DNA of 64,000 bases from Trematomus loennbergii (taxonomy: Eukaryota; Chordata; Actinopteri; Perciformes; Nototheniidae). The position numbers were made by a program, and so were the translations under genes. The first letter of the stretch is position 1, and every line of letters starts with the position of its first letter. The notes beneath the pieces were generated by a model. The model made no database searches, had not been told where the DNA came from, and saw nothing but the letters and a program-made list of their open reading frames with translations. The DNA lies in assembly GCA_012861695.1 (NCBI GenBank), contig JAAOOA010000002.1:43179578-43243577 (forward strand), in the 5' to 3' direction. Below, in pieces: positions 34,331 through 45,074 of the stretch.

Positions 34331-35018
34331 ATGTGTAAACAATTATTTGAAGAAACACATAGGAACAAGCTGAACTTTGTAAAGATCAGGGGCATATGCT
34401 TTGGCTGTCTCTCCATAGGCCACATTAGTAGAGACTGTAAACAACGCCTCACCTGTAGAGTTTGCAAGCAAGCCCACCCAAGTGCCCTGCACATCTATGT
34501 CAAAAATTGTCCAACTAAACAGACTGAAAGGCCCTCTGGTGTAGCAGGCAGAACCACAGCAGAGTTATATGGCCACATAGGGGCCGGAGAACAAAAGAAT
34601 GTGCTGTCCATTGTCCCAGTTCAAGTTAAGGCAGCAAAAGGCAGTCAAGTCTTGCAAGTCTATGCACTCCTGGACCCTGGTTCCACCGCTACCTTCTGCT
34701 CCGAAGCGCTAATGTCTAAACTCAACCTGAAAGGCAGAAAAACACATATTCTGTTAAGCACAATGAATCAGAAAAAACTGGTGCCATCTCATGTCATACC
34801 TGGAATTGAAGTTTCAGCACTGGACAGGGACAACTTCTTACCTCTTCCTGACGTTTTCACCCAGAAAGAGATGCCAGTCACCTCCAGTAGCATTCCCAAT
34901 CAGAATGACTTAACGCAGTAGGCGTACCTGAATAAAGTCAAACTTCCCAGTATCCATGCTAAAGTGGAATTATTAGTTGGCACAAATGCTCCAAAGCTGT
35001 TAGAGCCATGGGAGGTTA
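34331..35018 (+). pseudogene. BEL/Pao zinc knuckle and aspartic protease
   Basis: GICFGCLSIGHISRDC is a CCHC-type knuckle, followed by RLTCRVCKQAHPSALH. The protease follows with the active-site stretch YALLDPGSTATFCSEALMSK, where the D-x-G-S-T catalytic motif is intact, then VIPGIEVSALDRDNFLPLPD. The frame is broken by a stop after NQNDLTQ and continues to LLEPWEVI, where the TTAA element (35023-36123) is inserted. Confidence 0.85.
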
Positions 35019-35022
35019 TTAA

Positions 35023-36123
35023 CCTGTTAAGCACCAAGCCTGTTTTTCATGTTTCAGGCTCGAAAATGACATGCCCAAAACAAATGACTACAACCTAACT
35101 TCTAAAAGGGTTATATGAATAATTTCTTTTATCAAAGCAAGGTTACATCTGTGAGTTGGATGTAGAAGTGTCAGAATCAATATAAATGTTTTTTATTTTA
35201 ATTATTTTTTACAGATAGTGAAAATTACCCTTGGATGATGGGTTAGTAGACTAAAAGCTTTAGGAATCCAAAGTACAACATATAATAAGTACCCTGTATC
35301 AAGATTGATGCAAAACAAGTGACATGTGACCTTTTTAGAGAGGTTTAGCCAAAACCACCCCACCTCTGAGGTGATTTGGGTGAAAATGTTTTTTTTTTCA
35401 TATCTCTGGCCCCCCTTGGTCGATTTGGATGGTTGACACCTCTTTCTGACCGTTAGAGCCAATAGAATCGAAGGGGGAGGCCCACATACACACTCATTGT
35501 AAAGAGAAAAGCTGGGGGCTGCGCGCATGTAATTTTGCATCAGAGTGGACCGATCTCTCCCTCTGACATTTGGAAACTAAAAAGCAGTTTTATTGTTTAT
35601 GGATTATCAGAAATCATTTCAAAGAGGACATTGGATGAACCTATGGATTAACTGCAGCATCGTTTTTTTATCGTTTTAATGCCATTGAAGACCAGTTTTG
35701 ACCAAGTAAGCCATGTTAGCGTTTCTAGCTACTTAGCTCCACATGTTATGATGTATGCTTTCGTTTATAGCGTCGCAAATGTTTATCACTGAGTGTTGAG
35801 GTTTTTTACACAGATTCAGTGTCTCCAGGACACCAAAAACGAGTGGTTAGCTGTGCATCTAGGATAAGTAATAAGGGAGTTATTGTGAGTTTAAGTGCCG
35901 TTTTAGGTTACATTTTTTTGCTCTTGGTTAATTCAGAGGCTGAGTGCTAGCATTGTGGGGTTTTTTTGGATAAAAAAATTAAAAAGATCAGTTAGCTGAG
36001 TTTCTTCCCGTTACATGGATATAAAACATTCATAGTTTTATTAAATATTAAGATTCCTTAGACGTTGTTTACTGCAAATGACGCGTTTATCCGCCCGGTA
36101 CCGGGGGGGGCGTGCGTAACAGG
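35023..36123. mobile_element. TTAA-targeting element inside BEL pol
   Basis: Begins CCTGTTAAGCACCAAGCC and ends GGGCGTGCGTAACAGG, flanked by TTAA (35019-35022, 36124-36127). The BEL frame jumps from EPWEVI to GWVVNGPLR across it. 1.1 kb with no transposase frame. Related to 20974-24039 and 39391-40210. Confidence 0.85.
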
Positions 36124-36127
36124 TTAA

Positions 36128-37502
36128 TAGCCAAAGTGAGGGCCCCTACGCAGTAAAAACTCTATTGGGGTGGGTTGTAAATGGGCCACTCAGAAATGGC
36201 GGTGAGGGCAGTACGGTGACTGTGAATAGGATATCAGTCACAAGTTTGGAAGAGCTTCTAATGTCACAGTACAACCAGGACTTCAACGAAGTGTCATCTG
36301 AGGAAAAGCCAGAGATGTCAGTTGAGGACAAAATGTTTTTGAAAATAGCCAGTAAGGCTACCCTACAAAACGGACACTACAGTCTAAAGTTACCTTTCAG
36401 GAAAGCCAATGTCATTATGCCTAACAACCGCCAAATTGCAGAACAGCGCCTGCAGGGCTTAAAAAGGAAGATGAAAAGGGACCAGCACTACAAGCAGGAA
36501 TATGTTGCATTCCTCAACGACATCTTGGAGAACAACTATGCAGAGGAGGTCCCACAGGAAGATCTGACACAGTCACCCGGACACAAATGGTACATACCAC
36601 ACCATGGGGTGTACCACCCCAAAAAGAAAAAGCTTAGAGTGTTTTTGACTGTGCAGCCTCTTACCAAGGCATGTCCCTGAACACAGAGCTACTGCAGGGA
36701 CCTGATCTGAATAATTCTCTTGTGGGAGTCATTGTGAGATTTCGCAAAGAGCCAATTGGATTTATGGCCGACATAAAATCAATGTTACATCAGGTCAGAA
36801 TGGATAAATCTCATGTGGACTACTTGCGGTTCCTGTGGTGGCCACAAGGTGATACCAGTAAACCCCCAAAAGAATACCGCATGCTGGTGCACATTTTTGG
36901 TGCTGTGTCCTCCCAAGCTGTGCAATTTTTGTGTTACAAAAAACTGCCGAAGACAATGAACATGGGTTCCCACCTCAAGTAGCTGCAACTGTCCGAAGCA
37001 ACTTTTATGTTGACGACTGTGTAAAGTCAGTCGCAAAAGAAACTGAAGCATCCAGCTAGTAAAGGACCTCACTGCATTATGCAGAAAAGGCGGGTTTCAG
37101 CTGACCCAGTGGGTTAGTAACAGCAGAGCAGTTCTGGCCTCCATCCCACAGAGCAAAGGGCAAAGGATGTTCGGACTTTGAATCTCGACAAAGACAGTCT
37201 CCCCATTGAAAGAACATTGGGTTTGCAGTGGGGTGTGGACTCTGACAATTTCCAGTTTAACATCCATCTCAACCAGAAGCCACATACACGAACTTTCAGT
37301 TGTAAGTTCAATCTTTTATCCACTCGGCTTTCTGGCTCCTCTGATTCTCCCAGCCAAGCAGTTGCTACAAGAGCTCTGCCAGAGAGGTTTCGGGTGGGAC
37401 GAACCTTTGCCCCAGACTATATCGATAAATGGATCGAATGGATAGCAAGTCTGGAGAGGATAAAACACTTCCAAGTGCCTCGCTGTCTGAAGCCAAAGAG
37501 CT
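36128..37502 (+). pseudogene. BEL/Pao reverse transcriptase
   Basis: Segments in several frames give the Pao-type RT in order: [88 protein letters not shown] (catalytic D in MADI), [20 protein letters not shown], the catalytic FYVDDCVKSV near 37005-37025, then [20 protein letters not shown] and [20 protein letters not shown]. At least four frame changes make it inactive. Confidence 0.88.
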
Positions 37503-38294
37503 ATGGAACACAAAGTTTGCACAGTGCATCACTTCTCAGATGCCAGTGAGAATGGCTATGGCTCAGTAAGCTACATTAGGCAGGTTAACATGCAGGATGT
37601 TGTTCATGTTGCCTTTGTCCTAGGAAAATCCAGAGTCCTTCCTTTAAAGCACATCACAGTACCACTGGAGTTGGCAGCTGCAACACTGTTGGTGAAGGTG
37701 GACAAAATGCTGAGGAAAGAACTACACATGGACTTAAACCCCTCAGTCTTCTGGACGGATAGCCAAACAGTACTCAAGTACATGGTAATGACTACACTAG
37801 GTTTAAGACCTATGTTGCCAACAGAGTGTCACTGATTCGTGACAATAGTGAACGGTCTCAATGGAGATATGTAAGCAGCAAGGAAAATCCTGCTGATGAC
37901 GCCTCGAGAGGAATGAGTGCAGTCAAATTCATGCAGCAAAAAACGTGGATACATGCCCAGAGTTCCTATGGAAGCCAAAGGAAAGTTGGCCTGTGGAAAA
38001 ATCATTGACCTCCGAGCCATTGTTGCAAAATGACCCAGAGGTCAGGAAAAACGCTGCTGTATTCACAACAGTGGCAAGCATTGAAACTCCCACAGACCGT
38101 CTTATTTCATACTTCTCTGATTGTAAGAGGCTACTTAAAGCAGTGGCATGGTATCTCAAGGTGAAATGCTCTGATATTGAGCGTCAAAAAGCGTAAAGAG
38201 CTTTCCTCAGGTCCATCACCACCCACTCGAGCAGCCAAAAGGTGAGCACTGAGCTAAGCGCTTTCAGGCCACACTTGGTGGACAGCTCCTCACA
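37503..38294 (+). pseudogene. BEL/Pao RNase H and connection region
   Basis: HHFSDASENGYGSVSYIRQV contains the first RNase H aspartate. LPLKHITVPLELAAATLLVK holds the E of the helix and SVFWTDSQTVLKYM the second D. YVSSKENPADDASRGMS is the usual last RNase H block of Pao elements. Downstream is a degenerate connection region. Confidence 0.85.
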
Positions 38295-39276
38295 GTGGAA
38301 GACCTCTCACAAGCAGAGAGGTCAGTCATCACCTATGTTCAAAAGCAATCCTTCCCAGTGGAAATGGCAGCGCTGGAAACCGCTCCATTTAGAGTGCAGA
38401 AGAGCAGTAAGATCTGTAGGCTCGATCCTATACTGGATGATGGCATCATGAGAGTAGGCGGCCGCCTACACAGATCTGCAATGCCCGATGAGACCAAGCA
38501 CCCTTATATTCTGCCCAAAGATGTTCACACTTCAGATCTCCTACTACGACACATCCACGAACGCTCTGGACACAGTGGGAGAAACTACATGCTTTCAGAG
38601 CTCCGTAAAAAGTACTGGGTTTTAAAGGGAAACTCAGCAGCAAGGAAAATAGTCTCAAAGTGTGTTGTGTGTCGGCGTGTGAGAGGCAAGACAGGTGAGC
38701 AGAAAATGGCCGATTTGCCACAAGAAAGAATCCTACCTGACCTCCCTCCTTTCACCAATGTCGGATTGGACTATTTTGGACCGCTTAAAGTGAAGCGAGG
38801 AAGGAGTATGGTTAAACAGTATGGAGCCCTGTTTACCTGCATGAGTAGCAGAGCTGTACATCTGGAGGTGGCTTACTCGTTAGACACAGACTCATGTATT
38901 CATGCTCTGAGAAGATTTGTTTGCAGGAGAGGTCAGGTTAAGCATATCAGATCGGACAACGGTACAAACCTGGTGGGTGCCCAAACTGAGCTGAAAAAGG
39001 CCATGAGTTCACTAAACGAAGGGAAAATCCAAGGCGCTTTGCACTCTGAGTCTGGGAAAGACTCATAAGATCTGTCCGTCAGGTGCTGACCTCCACTCTC
39101 CATCAGCAAACCCTCGATGATGAAGGCCTACAAACCATCTTCTGCGAGGTAGAGTCCATCCTCAATAACTGTCCTCTCTCCACCGTGTCATCCGATCCAC
39201 ACGACCTGGAACCACTGACTCCCAATCACATCCTCCTGCTAAAAACGCAACCTATCCTACCTCGGGAACGTTTCAG
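38295..39276 (+). pseudogene. BEL/Pao integrase, missing its catalytic glutamate block
   Basis: An H-x3-H / C-x2-C zinc domain (LLLRHIHERSGHSGRNYML ... KCVVCRRVRG), then the core with NVGLDYFGPLKV (first D) and VKHIRSDNGTNLVGAQTEL (second D). After SLNEGKIQGALHS the block that carries the third acidic residue (FNPPAASHYGGVW in the - strand copy) is deleted and the frame stops. LTSTLHQQTLDDEGLQTI ... TPNHILLLKTQPILP continues in another frame to 39276, where LTR sequence begins abruptly. Confidence 0.88.
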
Positions 39277-39279
39277 AGA

Positions 39280-40264
39280 TGCTGCTGCCTGCTGCCCTCC
39301 TGTCACACACCGTACCTCCAACTTAAAGCTTTAGCCCCACCCTTCACCTGAGCAAAGCGCACCTCTCACTGAAACAGAAAAATGCATTAACCTGTTACGC
39401 ACGGCCCCCCCGGTACCGGGCGGATAAACGCGTCATTTGCAGGAAACAACGTCTAAGGAATCTTAATATTTAATAAAACTATGAATGTTTTATATCCATG
39501 TAACGGGAAGAAACTCAGCTAACTGATCTTTTTAATTTTTTTTCTCCAAAAAAACCCCACAATGCTAGCACTCAGCCTCTGAATTAGCCACGAGCGAAAA
39601 AATGTAACCTAAAACGGCACTTAAACTCACAATAACTCCCTTATTACTTATCCTAGATGCACAGCCAACCACTCGTTGTTGGTGTCCTGGAGACACTGAA
39701 TCTAGTGGTGCCCACCTCAACACTCAGTGATAAACATTTGCGACGCTATAAACGAAAGCGTACATCATAACATGTGGAGCTAAGTAGCTAGAAACGCTAA
39801 CATGGCTTACCTTGGTTAAAACTGGTCTTCAATGGCATTAAAACGATTAAAAACGATGCTGCAGTTAATCCATAGGTTCATCCAATGTATCTGTGCCCTC
39901 TTTGAAATTATTTCTGATAATCCATAAGCAATAAAACTACTTTTTTGTTTGTTTTCACTATCTGTAAAAAATAATTTTTGGACGGACACTATAATTTACA
40001 GTTCTTTACTATGTAAAATCTGAATTTTTTTTAAAAATAAAAAACATTTATATTGATTCTGACACTTCTACATCCAACTCACAGATGTAACCTTGCTTTG
40101 ATAAAAGAAATTATTCATATAACCCTTTTAGAAGTTAAGTTGTAGTCATTTGTTTTGGGCATGTCATTTTCGAGCCTGAAACATGAAAAACAGGCTTGGT
40201 GCTTAACAGGTTAATAAAGGTTCCAAATAAATAAAAAAAAATAAACTTAAATGCGGCTCCTACA
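39280..40264 (-). repeat. BEL LTR, partial, - orientation, with inserted TTAA element
   Basis: Matches 29889-30055 of the left LTR (TGCTGCTGCCTGCTGCCCTC, CACCTCTCACTGAAACAG, CTTAAATGCGGCTCCTACA). It is interrupted at GCATTAA by the element at 39391-40210. About 265 bp of the LTR end nearest the interior are missing at the breakpoint. Confidence 0.8.
39391..40210. mobile_element. TTAA-targeting element in the BEL LTR, inverted
   Basis: Starts CCTGTTACGCACGGCCCCCC and ends ...GGTGCTTAACAGG, flanked by TTAA (39387-39390, 40211-40214). The left LTR keeps the unoccupied site GCATTAATAAAGG, which proves the TTAA duplication. 820 bp, in the opposite orientation to 35023-36123. Confidence 0.9.
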
Positions 40265-40730
40265 ATGTCATATGTAGAGTTCCATCTTGTGATGCAGTCC
40301 TGTTTGAGTCGTAGCTCCGCCATCCCCATTTGGTTTTGAGTGGCCTTCAGTTTTTCTGCACCCACTGTGCTCCTGTGAAAGTATTCCACTGCCTCTTTCA
40401 CTTTATCCAGAATGGGTTTTAGGCCTTTGAGGGAATCTCTGGCAATCAAATTGATAGTATGTGCCAGGCATGGAAGGTGGGTCCATTTTGCAATTTGTAT
40501 AGCCTTTGTAATGTTAGCAGCATTGTCAGTTACGCAGCAAACCACTTTACCTTCCACTTTCCAATCTTTTGCAACATTGAGAAGCTTTTTGGCCAGATTG
40601 TCTGCTGTGTGCCGTTCAGTAAATTCAAAACAGTCCAATAGGCAGGAGGACATCTTGACATCTTCAATGAAGTGGCATGTTACTGCCATAAATGAGGTTG
40701 TAGTCCTTGATGTCCAACAGTCTACGGTCA
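40265..40730 (-). pseudogene. ZBED1-like hAT transposase, catalytic middle part
   Basis: On the - strand: VDCWTSRTTTSFMAVTCHFI (the DxW region with the first catalytic D), LLDCFEFTERHTADNLAKKL, VVCCVTDNAANITKAIQIAK (second D in TDNAANI), LPCLAHTINLIARDSL (the CxxH region typical of hAT) and LRLKQDCITRWNSTYD (the RW-x-S/T block). The protein continues at 29624 on the other side of the BEL insertion. This part has no stop codons. Confidence 0.9.
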
Positions 40731-41383
40731 CCCCTCGATTCCACCGGGTCCGTCTGCGTCGCGTCACGGCTGCGCCGCGGTTTTGGTCCGACCTGCATCA
40801 TACCCATCAGAAGCATTTCAGAAGCGGAGCGTCTTGCCTGCCGGCTCGCAGTTTTTGTTGATTTGGGCATATTTCCTGGACAGGCTACTTTGTACAGACA
40901 AAGTTAATAATAATTGTAATATTCCAGTTATAAACGACATGAATCAAAGATGTGTTGCTGTATTTTAGTGGTAAAAAAATGCATTCATCATCATAATTAT
41001 TCTATATATATATAATTTACACAGTGCCTGTAAACCGGAGGAGAACGCTGGCATTTCTCCTCCGACTACGGACGGATAGGGTCTGCAAAATTAGTTTTGG
41101 GGGTGGGCCAGATGCTCTGACCGGTCCACTTCCTGCCTGGCGCCTCTGCAACGCCTCGCGTCGCGTCGAAAAATAGACTTGAATCCTATTTTGAGCGGAG
41201 CCCAGCGCCGAGACGCTTCTGGGACGCTTCTGAGCCGTAACTGGTCGCGTCTGGTGGAATAGCACCCATTGACTAGAGTGGCCGCGATCTTCGCGAACGC
41301 CGCGGCGCAGCCGTAACGCAGCCGTAACGCAGCCGTAACACGGCCGTAACGCGACGCAGACGGACCCGGTGGAATCTAGGGGT
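40731..41383. mobile_element. MITE with ATTCCACCGGGTCCGTCTGC ends inside the hAT gene
   Basis: Inverted ends CCCCTCGATTCCACCGGGTC and ...GACCCGGTGGAATCTAGGGG. Subterminal GCCGTAACGCA repeats lie near 41305-41345. It interrupts the hAT frame between AVCLT and VDCWTS. The target duplication could not be resolved. A 53-bp element made of only the two ends lies at 45607-45659. Confidence 0.75.
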
Positions 41384-42002
41384 TAAGCAAACTGCTGACA
41401 GTTTAGACACCTTTTCCTTCAGTGATGCTGCTTTTCTCTGATACATGTTTGCAATTGTCTGGGATACTGTCTTCCTTGATGGAAGACTGTAGGAAGGGTT
41501 GAGAGCATTGCTGTATCGCTTGAATCCTTTGTCTTCCACAATACTGAATGGCTGGAAGTCAGTTGCAATCATCTTAACAAGCTCTTCATCTATCTTCCCT
41601 GTCTCATTGGGGTTATGACAGGTGCTACATAACTGTGGAGATGAGTCTGTTTTGCTGTTTTTAGGTATTGTGCCAGTGCCAGTGGTTCTATGAGAGCTTG
41701 GTGCCTGGCCAGGCACTAATGTAGGCCTAGTGGTAGTTTCAGATGATGACTGACTTGATGTGGGTTTCAGCAGAAGCACTGGCGCCGTCTCCGTCATTAT
41801 TATTGGAACCTTGTTGTCTCAACTCGGCCACTTGCACTGTCGGATGCTGTGTTTTTAAGTGGCGATGAAGATTATTGGTTGACCCTGCTTAAATGATATT
41901 TTTCCTTTACAAATGGTGCACTCCGCTTTATCACTGCCTGGATTTTGTTTGAAGTGCATCCAAATGCTGCTGCGTTTTCACGTTTGGCTCGTCATTATCC
42001 AT
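41384..42002 (-). pseudogene. ZBED1-like hAT transposase, N-terminal part with BED finger
   Basis: An ATG at 42002 (MDNDEPNVK) is followed, across small frameshifts, by a BED zinc finger (WMHFKQNPGSDKAECTICKG, then NNLHRHLKTQHP in the next frame), a Ser/Thr-rich linker and the segment LVKMIATDFQPFSIVEDKGF, YSNALNPSYSLPSRKTVSQT, RKAASLKEKVSKLSAVCLT that precedes the hAT catalytic core. The MITE at 40731-41383 follows. The probable element end is at about 42340 (CGCGACCGACACACCACTA). Confidence 0.85.
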
Positions 42003-42340
42003 CCGCAAAACACGTGGGATGTCTATCTGTCCTGACCTGTACCACTTGTTAATATTTCTCTCTCGCGCGTAATCCGTTAAGACCCACCCCATCTCACTCC
42101 TCGTGCTGAAACCTACCATCAGAGTAGGGGCGGGTCTTCACAGAATACGTTTGGGGAACAAAATCAAGCTTTTTAAAAAGGCGAGTGGATTTTGACAGGT
42201 AGTGAGTGCGGACCAACGATTGAACGATAAAAAGAACGGCTCTTTGGTACGAACGAGGGGAACCGAGTCATAGTTGTTGAGAGCCGTTCTTTTTATTGTT
42301 CAAAAGAATCGGCTTGTTCGCGACCGACACACCACTAGTT
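42003..42340 (-). mobile_element. 5' flank and probable terminus of the hAT element
   Basis: Upstream region of the ZBED1-like transposase on the - strand. The sequence GTTCGCGACCGACACACCACTA resembles an Ac-type hAT end (TAGTGGTGTGTCGGTCGCGA on the - strand). A hairpin AAAAGAACGGCTCT / AGAGCCGTTCTTTTT lies at 42230-42300. The opposite end of the element, expected near 28200-28340, was not located. Confidence 0.5.
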
Positions 42341-42555
42341 CTTATTATACATCCATGGACAGTAGCCTGCGTACTGCGTAGCCTTCCCTGCCCTGAAGAA
42401 GAAGTGAGTACCTGAGCGTGCTCCACTAGCACCCCCCCGGTCAACAACTTCAAATTATGGGCTATATATAAAAATTGCTGGCCCGCAAAAGTGTCTATTG
42501 GATAAATGTTGGCCCTTGGACAAATGTAGTTGGTGATCCCTGACCTACACTAGTA

Positions 42556-42725
42556 TAGATGAGAGTAACACCTACGTCACTTCCGGGCGAAAATTACGGC
42601 CCCGCCACTTTTGGGGGAAAACAACGCTGTCATTTGAATGGCGGTCAATACAAATTCTGAAGTTTTTGCCAATCCGAAATAAGGTCCCATGGGGCGGAAG
42701 TAGAAGGGCGGGACTTCGCCTCTCT
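42556..42725. mobile_element. Right end of a THAP-type element
   Basis: Contains CCGAAATAAGGTCCCATGGG and ends GGGCGGGACTTCGCCTCTCT, like the right end at 33540-33587. An AT (42726-42727) separates it from the next copy. Confidence 0.65.
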
Positions 42726-43455
42726 ATAGAGAGGTGAAGTCCCTCCCTTTCCGGTGGACCTCCATGGGACCTTATTTCGGAAAAATTATGTATTGAAGTC
42801 AATGGCGATAGAAAAGTTATCTTTTGATCCCGTTTGAATTGTGCCACGAATTACACATATGATGTTTGTCAATTTAAAAGATAATTTTGCAAGTCAAAAA
42901 AAAAAATGTGTCGTAAAACTGTAACACAGTAACACATTTTTTTGTGTGAAACGCTCAATGAACTACATCTCTGGTCTCGCACAACAACACACGTCACCAA
43001 GATGGCCGTCACTACTGTCTTGCCAAAAAAGGGATTAACTACCCTCACTATCACCACAATGAAACACGTCCAGAAGAATGTCATGCAAAGCTGCCTGCCT
43101 GCCTTCCTTTGATTCTCCCTGAACTGCCTGATCTTTTTAATGTTCAATGTCACCATTTGTGCAGATAGCATGAAGTAGAAAAGATTGCCGATGCTAATGT
43201 AGCGTTAGCGTTAACATTTCTCCACCGGGGGCATCCGGGCTTAAACGGTGTATTATAGAATGATCACACCGGTGTGACAGTACTCTTCAAAGGGTTCACG
43301 AAATATGACTACTACTCTTACTGTTTAACGTTTTGGGTTACTTAATGTTACTTCATGTTAAGGCTAATACAAATGACAAGTCTAAGGCTGTAATACTAAT
43401 TAACGTGCTTGCTACTAGCTAGGTAGCTAACTTGATCCAGCCACTCCTGGTCCTT

Positions 43456-43532
43456 TCATAAGACAGGAAGCGAAAGAATGAGCAAGACCCATTGCTGGTA
43501 TGATAACAACCTGGTACTAAGCACACAGGCAT
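43456..43532 (-). pseudogene. THAP-domain first-exon remnant
   Basis: On the - strand an ATG at 43532 begins MPVCLVPGCYHTSNGSCSFF, the C-x4-C start of a THAP zinc finger, but the following F-H-x-F-P is altered to FRFLSYE. Confidence 0.55.
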
Positions 43533-43898
43533 CTTGTTAAAGTTATCTTATCTTAGCTATCTCTTATATTTAGTGGAGGAAAACAATTATGACATCACTT
43601 ACGCGACTCTGGGATTTGTAGTCTTTCTAGTTGCGTATTTTTCATAGTCTTATATTTCAACAGTTTTACGACAAACTGTGGAAATGATTTTTTAAGATTG
43701 ACAAACATATGTGTAATTCATGGTACAATTCAAACGGGATCGAAAGATACGTTTTCTCTCCCCATTGACCAATACATAATTTTGAATTACACATATGATG
43801 TTTGTCAATCTTAAAAAATAATTTCCATGTCAAAAAAGTCACAGTTTGTTGTAAAACTGTTGAAATATAAGACTATGAAAAATATACGCAACTAGAAA

Positions 43899-43935
43899 GA
43901 CTACAAATCCCAGAGTCGCGTAAGTGATGTCATAA
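43899..43935 (+). promoter_or_regulatory. ZNF143/THAP11-like motif with CRE-like site before the THAP exon
   Basis: ACTACAAATCCCAGAGTCGC followed by TGATGTCATAA, about 50-85 bp upstream of the THAP ATG. The first matches the ACTACA-x-x-TCCCAG core known for ZNF143/THAP11 sites, the second a CRE-like element. The same pair occurs inverted near 33329-33354 and 43590-43622. Inferred promoter. Confidence 0.45.
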
Positions 43936-43984
43936 TTGTTTTCCTCCACTAAATATAAGAGATAGCTAAGATAACTTTAACAAT

Positions 43985-44060
43985 ATGCCTGTGTGCTTTG
44001 TACCAGGCTGTAATCATACCAGCAATGGGTCTTACTCGTTCTTTCACTTCCCGTCTGATG
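43985..44060 (+). CDS. THAP-domain first exon (candidate)
   Basis: The ATG at 43985 begins MPVCFVPGCNHTSNGSYSFF, followed by HFPSDE. This matches the THAP zinc-finger start: M-P-x-C-x4-C with the FHFP block about 12 residues on. A possible donor GAA|GTACCA follows; reading through meets a stop near 44100. THAP domains bind DNA and are used by P-element-like and other fish transposases. This copy keeps the histidine and proline lost in the two related copies. No later exons were seen, so it is probably a remnant of an autonomous relative. Confidence 0.5.
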
Positions 44061-44467
44061 AAGTACCAGGAGTGGCTGGCTGGATCAAGTTAGCTACCTA
44101 GCTAGTAGCAAGCACGTTAGTTAGCATTACAGCCGGCTTAGCCTTGTCATTTTTATTAGCCTTAACATAAAGTAACATTAAGTTAACCAAAGTGTTAAAC
44201 AGTAGAGTAGTAGTCATATTTCGTGAACCCTTTGAAGAGTACTGTCACACCGGTGTGATCATTCTATAATACACCTTTAAGCCCGGATGCCCCCGAGGGT
44301 GACATGCTTACGCTACATTAGCATCGGCGATCTTTATTACATGCTATCTGCACAAATGGTTAACATTGAACATTAAAAAGATCAGGCCATTCAGGGAGAA
44401 TCGAAGGAAGGTAGGCAGGCAGGCAGCTTTGCATGACATTCTTCTGGACGTGTTTCATTGTGGTGAT

Positions 44468-44531
44468 TTCAAACCTTTATTTAACCAGATGGTCCCATTG
44501 AGATCATAGATCTCTTTTTCAAGGGAGAGGG
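44468..44531. repeat. Short retroposon (CTTTATTTAACCAG type)
   Basis: AACCTTTATTTAACCAGATG ... ATCTCTTTTTCAAGGGAGAG, related to 34236-34330, inserted in the right arm of the palindrome. Confidence 0.7.
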
Positions 44532-44697
44532 TAGTCAATCCCTTGTTTAGCAAGACAGTAGTGACGGCCATCTTGGTGACGTGTGTTGTTGTGCGAGACC
44601 AGAGATGTAGTTCATTGAGCGGTTTCACACAAAAAAAGTCTTACTTCACAGTTTTACGGCAAAACATTTTTTTTTTACTTGAAATATTATCTTTTAA

Positions 44698-45074
44698 AGG
44701 TAGGGTAGGTAAGTTTGAGAAACCGGCTCGAGATCGCTAGAATTTGAAAATACACAACCGGAGAAAATCTGCCACTTCCTTATAGAGCCCCTCCTCCAAC
44801 ACACACGAACGCATGACCAATGAGGGCACGAGATAAGTTTGTGCACAGATGGAAGGCTGACAGGCAGGTAGGCCATCCAGTTATTTTAGCCGGGCCGGCT
44901 AAAATGATTGGTCGTACTTTTTACAGTATTACGTCTTCCACAGATGACATTTTTTTATGGATTTTTTGTCAAAGCACTTAAGATATTCATTGCTATCGGG
45001 ATGTTAAGAGCATTCCATGGAATATAACAAAAAGTGTATCTCGAGCCGGTTTCTCAAACTTACCTACCCTACCT
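44698..45074. mobile_element. TTAA MITE with AGGTAGGGTAGGTAAG ends
   Basis: Inverted ends AGGTAGGGTAGGTAAGTTTG, GAGAAACCGGCTCGAG and the inverse at 45035-45074, flanked by TTAA (44694-44697, 45075-45078). The other arm of the palindrome and the BEL copy keep the uninterrupted TCTTTTAAATTGACA site. 377 bp. Confidence 0.88.

Larger units (their letters stand above)
29625..40264 (-). mobile_element. BEL/Pao LTR retrotransposon with inverted interior
   Basis: The outer boundaries are LTRs in - orientation. The left LTR is 29625-30055. The right LTR, partial, is about 39280-40264 and contains a TTAA element. The 5-bp target duplication ATGTC is at 29620-29624 and 40265-40269, inside the hAT gene. 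The gag-pol region, however, reads on the + strand (31345-39276), preceded by a 130-bp partial + LTR (30801-30930). A second integrase C-terminus reads on the - strand (30193-30795). The interior is therefore inverted, and part of integrase is present twice. Further insertions: THAP element 32457-33587, short retroposon 34236-34330, TTAA element 35023-36123. All coding parts carry stops or frameshifts. Confidence 0.85.
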
